This document shows positions 23,444-31,356 of a stretch of DNA of 42,268 nt, piece by piece. The notes beneath the pieces are model-generated. The model saw only the letters and a program-made list of their open reading frames with translations, was not told where the DNA came from and made no database searches. The first letter of the stretch is position 1; each line of letters starts with the position of its first letter. Source of the DNA: Pirellulales bacterium (GTDB lineage Bacteria; Planctomycetota; Planctomycetia; Pirellulales; JAICIG01); assembly GCA_035533075.1 (NCBI GenBank), contig DATLUO010000184.1, positions 1 through 42,268 of the forward strand, read 5' to 3'. Made by a program: the position numbers and the translations under genes.

Positions 23444-25819
23444 ATGACCCGGACCCAACGCGGAATCTCACTGGCCCGACTTTGGATTTTGGACTTCGGA
23501 CTGTGGACTTTTCTCTGCGTCGCAATCTTCACGACCCCGCTTTTCGCTGCCGAGCCCTTCGCCGGCACGAAGCCGCTGGAGATCGAAGGCGACCTGGCCG
23601 ACCTGATGGTGCAAGGCATCGACCGCTTATTACTCAACCAGATCGACGCCTCGGTCGAACGCCGCTCGCGCTACTGGAAACGCGATTTCTCGTCGGCCGA
23701 AAAATACAACGAATCGGTGGCCGAGAACCGCCGGCACCTGGCCAAGATCATCGGCGCGTTCGATCCGCGCGAACCGGTCACGGCCCTGGAATACATCGAA
23801 ACGACCAGCCACAAGGCGCTGGTGGGCCGCGGCGACGGATACGAGGTCTATGCCGTCCGTTGGCCGGTGCTGCGCGGCATGAAGGGCGAAGGACTGCTGC
23901 TCGTGCCGGTCGACAAGAAGCCGGTGGCCGACGTGGTGGCGGTGCCCGACGCCGATCAGACGCCAGAGATGATCGTGGGCCTCCTGCCGGGTGTCGAGCC
24001 GGAGGCGCAGTTTGCCCGGCGGTTGGCCGAAAGCGGCTGCCGTGTGGTGGTGCCGACGCTCATCGACCGGGCCGACACGTTTTCGATTGCCGGCGGCGGT
24101 GCCCGGCCAACCAACCAGCCGCACCGTGAATTCATCTATCGCCAGGCATTCGAGATGGGTCGGCACATCATCGGCTACGAGGTGCAAAAGATTCTGGCGG
24201 TCGTCGACTGGTTCACGAATGAGGCCAAAGGGGGCGACGCCAAGATCGGCGTCTACGGTTACGCCGAAGGCGGGCTGTTGGCGCTCTACGCTGGGGCACT
24301 TGACACGCGGATCGACGTGACCTGCGTGAGCGGCTACTTTGGGCCGCGTGAGCAGGTGTGGGGCGAACCAATCTATCGTAACGTCTTCGGTCTGCTCGAT
24401 GAATTCGGTGACGCGGAGATCGCCAGCCTGGTCGCGCCACGAGCTTTAATCATTGAGGCCAGTCTTGCACCGAGGATCGATGGTCCGCGCGCACCTCATG
24501 ACGGCCGAAGCGGCGCGGCGCCGGGCAGGTGGGAATCCCCAAGCACGGATGCCGTGAAGGCGGAGTGGGACCGCGTGCGGCAATGGGTCGCAAAGCGACA
24601 TCCTGCGTTATCGCACCTTTCACTGCTAAGTGCGCAGGGAAAACCCGGCGTGGAGCTAGGTGCGGCACTTGGCGGCTTTTTGAAGACACTGGCTGGGGCA
24701 AAAGCTGCCTCACCCGGCCAGGTGCCCACCTACGATCGCCCCGGCTTCAATCCACAAGGACGCCTCAAGCGGCAGCTCGACGAAATGACCGAATACACGC
24801 AGCAGCTAATGCGTGAAGGCGAATACACGCGAAAGGCGCTCTGGGCGAAAGCCAACCGCTCGTCGGTCGATTCGTGGCGCGAGACCACGGCCCAATACCG
24901 CAAGATGTTCGCCGACGAGGTCGTCGGCCGCTTCGAACTCGACCGCCTGCCGCCGAACCCCCGCAGCCGCAAAGTGTACGACGAGGCCAAATACACGGGC
25001 TACGACGTGGTGCTCGACGTTTTCCCGGAAGTCTTCGCCTACGGCATCCTGCTGGTGCCCAAGGACATCAAGCAGGGTGAACAGCGGCCGGTGGTGGTTT
25101 GCCAGCATGGGCTGGAAGGTCGCCCGCAAGACGTGGCCGATCCCAAGATCAACAATCCCGCCTATAACCAGTTCGCCATTCGATTGGCCGAGCGGGGCTT
25201 CATCACCTTCTCGCCTCAGAACCCGTATATCTTCAAGGACCGCTTCCGCACCTTGCAGCGCAAGAGCAACCCCTTGCGCAAGACGCTGTTCTCGACGATC
25301 GTGCCGCAACACCAGCAGATCACCGACTGGCTGGCCTCGCTGCCGATGGTCGATGCCAAGCGGATCGGCTTCTATGGGCTGTCGTACGGCGGCAAGTCGG
25401 CGATGCGCATTCCGGCGCTGGTCGATCGCTACGCGTTGTCGATCTGCTCGGCCGATTTCAACGAATGGATCTGGAAGAACACGTCGATCCGCTCGCCCTA
25501 CAGCTACGTGGGCACGATGGAGTACGAAATCTTCGAGTTCGACTTGGGCAACACCTTCAACTACGCGGAGATGGCCGGGCTGATTTGCCCGCGGCCCTTC
25601 ATGGTCGAACGCGGCCATCACGACGGCGTGGCGCCCGACGAGTGGGTGGCCTATGAGTTCGCGAAAGTGCGGCTGCTCTATTCCGACTTGAAGATACCCG
25701 AGCGGACGACGATCGAGTTCTTCGACGGCCCGCACACGATCCACGGCGTGGGGACGTTCGCCTTTTTGCACCAGCATCTGAACTGGCCGGAGCCGGCTGT
25801 CCCGGCAGCCGCGAAATAG
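23444..25819 (+). CDS. Secreted double alpha/beta-hydrolase (acetyl-xylan-esterase / dienelactone-hydrolase type)
   Basis: 791 residues from ATG 23444 (GGAGA upstream). A signal peptide ends FTTPLFAA-EPF; its core WILDFGLWTF is written by a heptanucleotide repeat. The N-terminal half (~residues 110-340) has an alpha/beta-hydrolase layout with GVYGYAEGG (residues 269-277), where the usual nucleophile Ser is Glu275. The C-terminal half (~450-780) has GFYGLSYGGKSA with Ser647, HHDGVAPDEW, and GPHTIHG carrying the likely catalytic His. So only the second domain looks active. Family members deacetylate xylan or hydrolyse other esters outside the cell. The segment ~340-430 is low-similarity filler. 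Confidence 0.85.
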   Translation: MTRTQRGISLARLWILDFGLWTFLCVAIFTTPLFAAEPFAGTKPLEIEGDLADLMVQGIDRLLLNQIDASVERRSRYWKRDFSSAEKYNESVAENRRHLAKIIGAFDPREPVTALEYIETTSHKALVGRGDGYEVYAVRWPVLRGMKGEGLLLVPVDKKPVADVVAVPDADQTPEMIVGLLPGVEPEAQFARRLAESGCRVVVPTLIDRADTFSIAGGGARPTNQPHREFIYRQAFEMGRHIIGYEVQKILAVVDWFTNEAKGGDAKIGVYGYAEGGLLALYAGALDTRIDVTCVSGYFGPREQVWGEPIYRNVFGLLDEFGDAEIASLVAPRALIIEASLAPRIDGPRAPHDGRSGAAPGRWESPSTDAVKAEWDRVRQWVAKRHPALSHLSLLSAQGKPGVELGAALGGFLKTLAGAKAASPGQVPTYDRPGFNPQGRLKRQLDEMTEYTQQLMREGEYTRKALWAKANRSSVDSWRETTAQYRKMFADEVVGRFELDRLPPNPRSRKVYDEAKYTGYDVVLDVFPEVFAYGILLVPKDIKQGEQRPVVVCQHGLEGRPQDVADPKINNPAYNQFAIRLAERGFITFSPQNPYIFKDRFRTLQRKSNPLRKTLFSTIVPQHQQITDWLASLPMVDAKRIGFYGLSYGGKSAMRIPALVDRYALSICSADFNEWIWKNTSIRSPYSYVGTMEYEIFEFDLGNTFNYAEMAGLICPRPFMVERGHHDGVAPDEWVAYEFAKVRLLYSDLKIPERTTIEFFDGPHTIHGVGTFAFLHQHLNWPEPAVPAAAK
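23481..23508 (+). repeat. Heptanucleotide repeat inside a signal-peptide coding region
   Basis: TTTGGAT, TTTGGAC, TTCGGAC, TGTGGAC: four degenerate 7-bp units encoding the hydrophobic core WILDFGLWT of the hydrolase signal peptide. Related units (GAATTTT, GGATTTT) are at 772-785. Confidence 0.7.
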
Positions 25820-25846
25820 CGCCTCGGAGTTTCTACTGCCAAACGC

Positions 25847-25874
25847 TTGACCCCGCCGGGCGAGCAATGATAAT
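25847..25874 (+). promoter_or_regulatory. Predicted promoter for the 25969-28305 pair
   Basis: TTGACC (25847-25852), 16 bp, GATAAT (25869-25874). A start near 25881 gives an ~88-nt leader to ATG 25969. Confidence 0.5.
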
Positions 25875-25968
25875 GACTCCTGCCACGTTTCAGCCCTTAC
25901 GGCGTACATCGTCCCGTGCGGCGAGTCGCCGGACGCACGACGCCGATTACTTTCTCCGCGAGACGACC

Positions 25969-26628
25969 ATGCGATTGGCCGCACTGCTCTTATTGACGCT
26001 GACGGTTTCCGTCGGCCACGTTTCTTCCGCCTCCGGCCAGTATGGCTTCTGGCCGTACGGCGGCTATGCCTCCACGCCCGGCGAAGGCGCCGCCCTGGGC
26101 ATGGCCGCCATGGTCCGCTCGGCCGGCATGGCCACCATGGCCGCCGGCAAGGGCGCCGAGGCGACCGCCCAGGCCGCCAGCACGTTCGAAGACGCCCGGT
26201 CGAAGTATATGGACAACCAAATCAAATACACGCAGGTCTACACCGAGCGGCAAAGGTTTTTGCAATCGCAACGCGAGGCCCGGCGCCGGCCGCCGCCTTC
26301 GGCCGAGCAGCTCTATCGGATCTCGCAGCAGCGGCTGCCCAAGGCGCTCTCTCCCAGCCAGCTCGATCCCGTCACCGGGGCGATTTCCTGGCCGCTGGTG
26401 CTGAGAGACGAATCGTTCGACTCGTATCGTGAAACGTCCCAAAAGTTCTTTCGCGATGCCGTGGCGAATCCGCAAACCTTCACCTACGACGCCTACAGCC
26501 AACTTCAAGAAACCAGCGGCGAGTGCCTGGCCTTATTGAAGTCGCGGATCAAAGAGTACCGCCCCAACGATTACATTCAGGCCAAGAACTTCGTCGAGAG
26601 CCTCACCTACGCGGCTCAACAACTGTAA
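25969..26628 (+). CDS. Secreted protein of unknown function (219 aa)
   Basis: The start is ATG 25969 (an upstream in-frame ATG at 25867 lies within the promoter region and is less likely). A signal peptide (MRLAALLLLTLTVSVGHVSS) precedes a Gly/Ala-rich part with GYASTPGEGAALGMAAMV, then a helical part (FEDARSKYMDNQIKYTQVY, QRFLQSQREARRRPPP) and a C-terminal domain with SWPLVLRDESFDSYRE and YRPNDYIQAKNFVESLTYAA. This layout recurs in planctomycete exported proteins, but no function is known to me. It lies 15 nt before the HEAT-repeat gene, so both are likely co-transcribed. Confidence 0.8.
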   Translation: MRLAALLLLTLTVSVGHVSSASGQYGFWPYGGYASTPGEGAALGMAAMVRSAGMATMAAGKGAEATAQAASTFEDARSKYMDNQIKYTQVYTERQRFLQSQREARRRPPPSAEQLYRISQQRLPKALSPSQLDPVTGAISWPLVLRDESFDSYRETSQKFFRDAVANPQTFTYDAYSQLQETSGECLALLKSRIKEYRPNDYIQAKNFVESLTYAAQQL

Positions 26629-26643
26629 TGTGAGGAACCATCG

Positions 26644-28305
26644 ATGACGCCCCAACCTTTTAAGACTCTGCTGCCGGCGGTGGCCGCCCTGCTGTGGGCG
26701 GCCGCGGCCCTGGCGGCCGACGACGCCGCTTCGCTCGGCAAAGCGCTGGCCGGCGCCAGCCCCCACGAGCGTGCCAAAGCCGCCGACGGACTGGCCGATC
26801 TCGGCCCCAAGGCCAAATCGGCCGTTCCCGCCCTCGTCGCAGCACTGGCAGACAAAGACGCCAACGTCCGCGGTCATGCCGCCTACGCCCTGGGGCAGAT
26901 CGGCGACCAACGCGCGGCGGTGGTCACCGGGCTGTTCTCGCTGGCCGGCGACCGTGATCCGCTCGTGCGTCGCACGGCCATCCGCGCGTTGCGAAGCCTC
27001 AAGCTGCCGCGCAACGTGGTGCTGCCCAAGATGGTCAAGGCGCTTAAGAGCGCCGCTCCGGCCGACGCGGCCGCCATCCTATCGACCCTAGCCGAGGCGG
27101 GCGAAGAGGCGGTGCCCTTCCTCACCGAGTGCCTCGCCGATAAAGAGGCCTGCTATTGGGCCTGCCTGGCGCTGGCCGACATCGGGCCGGCCGCCAAGAG
27201 CGCCGTACCGGAGCTGGCCAAACTCCGCGACCGCGAGGAGCCGACCGTGCGGTTGCAAGCGTTCGTGGCCCTGGGCGAGATCGGTCCGGCCGCGAAGTCG
27301 GCGGTGCCCATGATCGTCAAAAGCCTGGAGACCGACAAAAACGCGGGCGTGCGTTACGCGGCCGCCTTCGCGCTGGGGCAAATCGGCGCCGGCGACAAGC
27401 GGACCCGCGCCGCGCTGGCCAAAGGAATTGAGAGTGATGACGCATTTTTGCAGATCGTCTCGGCCTGGGCGTTGGCCCGCGTAGCCAAAGACGACCAGCC
27501 GCTGCACGACAAGGCGACCAAATTGATTCTGGAGGGCCTGAAGTCCGAGAAGGTCGACGTGCGTCGCGCGGCGGCCCGCGCGCTGGCCGAGATCAACCCG
27601 CCGCCGGAAATGGTTGCTCCGGTGCTCATCAAGGCGATTCACGACAATGACCCCTCGGTCATCGGCAACGCCGTCGACGCCTTGGCCTCGCTGGGGACGA
27701 AGATCGTGCCGCGTCTGGCGAACAACGCGCTGAAGAACAAAGACCTGCGGCTCTATGCGGTGCGCGTGCTGGCCAAGATCGGCCCCGACGCCAAGGAAGC
27801 CGCGCCGGCATTGGCCGAAACGCTTGCGGACGCCACGGGCGACTACCGCCGCGAAGCACAATACGTTCTGGGCCTGTTTGGCGCTGATTCGGCCCCCGCC
27901 GTGCCCGAACTGATCAAGTCGCTCTCCAGCGACGACGATCGCGTCCGCAACAGCGCGATCTATGCCTTGGGCAAGATCGGCCCCGCCGCCAAGGCCGCTT
28001 CGCCGGAGCTGCGCAAACTGCTGGCCGGCGACGACGACTTCGCCCGTTTCGGCGCCACTTGGGCGTTGGTGCGGATCGACCCCAAGGATCCGAAGATGGT
28101 GGCGGCCGCGGTGCCGGCGCTCGTCAAGGGCCTCTCAGACGAGCGTCCGCTGGTTCGGGCGGAATCCGCCGCCACACTGGGCGAGTTGGGGCCGGCGGCC
28201 AAATCGGCCCTGCCCGAACTGAAGAAGGCGGCGGAAGACCCCGAGCAACCGGTGAGCGACGCGGCCAGGCAGGCCATCGAGCGGATCAACGGCGGCAAGG
28301 GCTAA
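26644..28305 (+). CDS. Secreted HEAT-repeat protein (553 aa)
   Basis: A short signal peptide (TLLPAVAALLWAAAALA-ADD) is followed by about 13 HEAT/PBS-lyase-type repeats over residues 40-550. The recurring unit is LxxLGPxAKSAVPxLxxxLxD, with copies near 55, 90, 180, 215, 250, 375, 420, 450, 490 and 520. Such repeats form a curved alpha-solenoid for protein-protein binding; no catalytic domain is present. The partner is unknown. DNA in this gene is internally repetitive because of the protein repeats, not because of mobile repeats. The next gene has its own promoter. Confidence 0.92.
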   Translation: MTPQPFKTLLPAVAALLWAAAALAADDAASLGKALAGASPHERAKAADGLADLGPKAKSAVPALVAALADKDANVRGHAAYALGQIGDQRAAVVTGLFSLAGDRDPLVRRTAIRALRSLKLPRNVVLPKMVKALKSAAPADAAAILSTLAEAGEEAVPFLTECLADKEACYWACLALADIGPAAKSAVPELAKLRDREEPTVRLQAFVALGEIGPAAKSAVPMIVKSLETDKNAGVRYAAAFALGQIGAGDKRTRAALAKGIESDDAFLQIVSAWALARVAKDDQPLHDKATKLILEGLKSEKVDVRRAAARALAEINPPPEMVAPVLIKAIHDNDPSVIGNAVDALASLGTKIVPRLANNALKNKDLRLYAVRVLAKIGPDAKEAAPALAETLADATGDYRREAQYVLGLFGADSAPAVPELIKSLSSDDDRVRNSAIYALGKIGPAAKAASPELRKLLAGDDDFARFGATWALVRIDPKDPKMVAAAVPALVKGLSDERPLVRAESAATLGELGPAAKSALPELKKAAEDPEQPVSDAARQAIERINGGKG

Positions 28306-28328
28306 CCTGCCTAACCAAGCTCGGCTAG

Positions 28329-28357
28329 TTGCAATCCACGGACGTTGATGCGATAAT
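28329..28357 (+). promoter_or_regulatory. Predicted promoter of the DUF1549/DUF1553 gene
   Basis: TTGCAA (28329-28334), 17 bp, GATAAT (28352-28357). The transcript start would be near 28364, about 50 nt before ATG 28414, which has AAGGAG 8 nt upstream. Confidence 0.5.
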
Positions 28358-28413
28358 CCGAGCATAACCCACCTTTAGGTTCCTTAAACTTTCCTGCCCG
28401 GAAGGAGCCACGC

Positions 28414-30921
28414 ATGATCCTGCCCGTCAGCCGTTCGGCCTTGGCCGCTGCGGTTCTGTTGTTGTTATGCTACCCGCTGGAGTCGTTCGCCGACTCGACG
28501 CCCGCCAAGATCGAAGCGCCCGGACTGGGCGACCCCGGTACGATGACGAAGCTCGTCGTCGAAACCGGCTTTCCCGATGGAAAAATCACCACCCTGCGCG
28601 GCCAAGACTCGCAGCAGCAACTGCTGGTTGCCGCTCAATTCAGCTCCGGGCAGGTCCGCGATTTGACCCGCGACGTGGCCTACGAAGTCGCTCCGCCGGG
28701 CATCGTCACCGTCGATGCCACGGGCCTCGTACTGCCGATCACCGATGGCCAGGTGACCGTCACGGCGGTCGGCCCCGGAGGCGTGCGGGCCAGCGTCAAT
28801 CTGGCGGTGACCAACACCATCCACGACACGCCCATCAACTTTCCCAACCAGATTGTGCCGATCTTCACCAAGCTCGGTTGCAACAGCGGCGGCTGCCACG
28901 GCAAGGCGAGCGGCCAGAACGGCTTCAAGCTTTCGCTGCTCGGCTTCGAACCGGGCGAAGACTACGAGCACTTGGTGAAAGAAGGCCGCGGACGGCGTTT
29001 GTTCCCCGGCGATCCCGACCGCAGCCTGCTGTTGCTCAAGCCGATCAACGCGGCCCCACACGGCGGCGGCCAGCGGCTCGACGCCGACTCGCACGAGTAC
29101 AAGCTCATTCGCCGCTGGATCGTGCAGGGCATGCCCTACGGCAGCGACAACGATCCCAAGGTCGTCCGAATCGAAGTCATCCCCGGTGAGCGCTCGATGC
29201 AGCGCGGCGGCTCGCAACAGATCGTCACGCTGGCCCACTACAGCGACGGCTCGATCGAAGACGTGACCCGCGTCGCCACCTACGACTCCAACGACGGCGA
29301 GATGGCCGAATGCTTTCCGACGGGGCTGGTCAACACCCGCGAGCTGACCGGTGACGTGGCGATCATGGCCCGCTATCAGGGTCAGGTCGGCGTGTTTCGG
29401 GCCACGATTCCGCTGGGTATCGCCGTGGACAATCTCCCGGCGGCGAAGAACTTTATCGACGAGTTGGTCTTCAAGAAGCTGAAGACGCTGGGCGTGCCGC
29501 CGTCGGCCGTCTGCGATGACGCCACGTTCATCCGCCGCGTGTCGATCGACCTTTCCGGGCGGCTGCCGGCGCCGGACGAGACGCTGGCGTTCGTGGCCGA
29601 TCAGGATCCGGCCAAACGCAACAAGCTGGTCGGCCGGCTGCTCGATAGCCCGTCGTATGCCGACTATTTCGCCAACAAGTGGGGCGCGATTCTTCGCAAC
29701 AAGCGGCGCACACCGAACTACATGCGCGGCTCCTACGCCTTCCACGGCTGGATCCGCGATAGCTTGTATGAGAACAAGCCCTACGACCAGTTCGTGCGAG
29801 AGATCGTGGCGGCCAGCGGCGAGTTGGGCGACAATCCGCCCGTCGTCTGGTATCGCGAGGTGAAGGAAATCGATCAGCAAGTCGAAGACACCGCCCAGCT
29901 TTTCCTGGGACTGCGGATTCAGTGCGCCCGCTGCCATCATCATCCCTTCGAGAAATGGAGCCAGCGCGACTATTACGGCATGGCGGCCTTCTTCTCGCAG
30001 GTCGGCCGCAAGCCGGGCTACGAACCGGACGAGCAGCGCATCTTCCATCGCCGCGGCGAAGCAGCCGCGACGAACCCCAAGACGGGCGAGCGGCTGCTGC
30101 CGACCGGTCTGGGGGCTGAGCCGGTCAAGGGCGCGCCGGAACGCGACCCGCGGCAATCGCTGGCCGACTGGCTGTCGGACCCCTCGAATCCGTTCTTTGC
30201 CAAGGCCCTGGTCAATCGTTACTGGAAGCACTGCTTCAGCCGAGGCATCGTCGAACCGGAAGACGACATGCGCGTGACCAATCCGGCCTCGAACCCCGAG
30301 TTGCTGTCGGCGTTGTCGGAACACTTCATCGCTCACAAATTCGACCTGAAGGACCTTCTGCGGACGATCTGCACGTCGAGCACCTATCAACTCGCGGCCG
30401 ATCCGAACCAGTACAACGTGAACGACAAGCAGAACTTTTCGCGTTATTACCCGAAGCGGCTGACGGCCGAGGTGCTGCTCGACGCGATCGACTCGGTGAC
30501 GGCTTCGAGCACGTCGTTTTCCGGCTTGCCGGTGGGAACGCACGCCATCGAGTTGCCCGACAACGGGGCGAACAATTACTTTTTGACCGTGTTCGGCCGT
30601 CCGGAAGGATCGAGCGCTTGCGAGTGCGAGCGGTCGCAGGAGGCCAACCTGGCCCAGAGCCTGCACTTGTTGAACTCGTCGGAGATTCAGGCCAAACTAT
30701 CCGGTGGGCAAGGCCGTGCGGCCCAATTCGGGCAAGACCCGAAACAACCGCCCGAAGAAAAGGTGCGTTGGCTTTACCTGTCGGTGTTTTCGCGTCCGCC
30801 GGTGGCCGACGAGATGTCGGTGGCCTTGGCCCACATCAACAAAGTGGAGAACAAGCAGCAGGCCTACGAAGACATTTTGTGGGCGCTGGTGAATACCAAG
30901 GAGTTCTTGTTCAACCACTAA
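28414..30921 (+). CDS. Cytochrome-like DUF1549/DUF1553 protein with N-terminal Ig-like domain
   Basis: 835 residues with a signal peptide (SALAAAVLLLLCYPLESFA-D). Order: a bacterial Ig-like (BIG2) domain at ~45-130, a planctomycete cytochrome-C-like segment at ~135-240 with LGCNSGGCHGK (residues ~154), a second Ig-like stretch ~255-325, DUF1549 at ~340-550 (DELVFKKLKTLGV, IQCARCHHHPFEKW near 505) and DUF1553 at ~580-830 (FAKALVNRYWKHCFSRGIVE, HLLNSSEIQAKL). These proteins are a hallmark of Planctomycetota and usually precede a DUF1501 gene; here DUF1501 is absent and a small ORF follows. The role is thought to be extracellular or periplasmic polysaccharide or sulfate-sugar handling, unproven. 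Confidence 0.95.
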   Translation: MILPVSRSALAAAVLLLLCYPLESFADSTPAKIEAPGLGDPGTMTKLVVETGFPDGKITTLRGQDSQQQLLVAAQFSSGQVRDLTRDVAYEVAPPGIVTVDATGLVLPITDGQVTVTAVGPGGVRASVNLAVTNTIHDTPINFPNQIVPIFTKLGCNSGGCHGKASGQNGFKLSLLGFEPGEDYEHLVKEGRGRRLFPGDPDRSLLLLKPINAAPHGGGQRLDADSHEYKLIRRWIVQGMPYGSDNDPKVVRIEVIPGERSMQRGGSQQIVTLAHYSDGSIEDVTRVATYDSNDGEMAECFPTGLVNTRELTGDVAIMARYQGQVGVFRATIPLGIAVDNLPAAKNFIDELVFKKLKTLGVPPSAVCDDATFIRRVSIDLSGRLPAPDETLAFVADQDPAKRNKLVGRLLDSPSYADYFANKWGAILRNKRRTPNYMRGSYAFHGWIRDSLYENKPYDQFVREIVAASGELGDNPPVVWYREVKEIDQQVEDTAQLFLGLRIQCARCHHHPFEKWSQRDYYGMAAFFSQVGRKPGYEPDEQRIFHRRGEAAATNPKTGERLLPTGLGAEPVKGAPERDPRQSLADWLSDPSNPFFAKALVNRYWKHCFSRGIVEPEDDMRVTNPASNPELLSALSEHFIAHKFDLKDLLRTICTSSTYQLAADPNQYNVNDKQNFSRYYPKRLTAEVLLDAIDSVTASSTSFSGLPVGTHAIELPDNGANNYFLTVFGRPEGSSACECERSQEANLAQSLHLLNSSEIQAKLSGGQGRAAQFGQDPKQPPEEKVRWLYLSVFSRPPVADEMSVALAHINKVENKQQAYEDILWALVNTKEFLFNH

Positions 30922-30928
30922 GCGATAA

Positions 30929-31150
30929 ATGAAAGTTTATCTTTTGCAACACGTGCATTGTTTAGAAGGTGGTGCGGAAGATGTGAAGATGATTGGCGCG
31001 TATTCCTCACGAGAAAACGCCGAGGCGGCAATAACGCGCCTCAGCCGGCGTGCGGGCTTTTCTGAAGCTACGGCTGGATTTCACATCGACGAATACCAGG
31101 TCGACAAGGACCAATCGGTAGAAGGGTATTCGACGCTCGCAAACGCTTGA
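30929..31150 (+). CDS. Small protein resembling DUF7336 (73 aa)
   Basis: ATG 30929 begins 7 nt after the DUF1549/1553 stop. The sequence MKVYLLQHVHCLEGGAEDVK, then GAYSSRENAEAAITRLS and GFHIDEYQVDKDQSVEGY has the repeated layout (LLxHVHxxxDxxEDVKxIGxYSS, FHIDEYxxDKDxWxEG) of a small domain found across many bacteria and annotated, as far as I recall, DUF7336. Function unknown. It has no Shine-Dalgarno and appears co-transcribed by readthrough, or is an insertion into the usual operon. Confidence 0.65.
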   Translation: MKVYLLQHVHCLEGGAEDVKMIGAYSSRENAEAAITRLSRRAGFSEATAGFHIDEYQVDKDQSVEGYSTLANA

Positions 31151-31181
31151 TGGACGCCTGCCGTGCATTTATTATAGAACC

Positions 31182-31277
31182 GTAGGGTGGGACCAGCGAG
31201 CTTGCGAGCGCCGGCCCACCGTAAACGACGTCGCCGATGGTGGGCCGGCGCTCGCAAGCTCGCTGGTCCCACCCTAC
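31182..31277. repeat. R1 inverted doublet (copies h and i)
   Basis: Forward copy 31182-31220 and inverted copy 31239-31277 with an 18-nt spacer (GTAAACGACGTCGCCGAT) that differs at four positions from the spacer of the 4242-4337 doublet. Whole length 96 bp. It lies between the DUF7336-like gene and the PPC protein gene. Confidence 0.9.
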
Positions 31278-31356
31278 GTTTGCTGCCCCGCCCGTCGCTC
31301 GCCGACGACCCCGCCCACCAAATAGAACATCCGCTCCAGCCCCAGGAGCTTTCACT

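Noticed and set aside
28465..30666. A 733-codon frame opposite the DUF1549/1553 gene
   Set aside because: Shadow of a well-supported gene; no motif or start signal.
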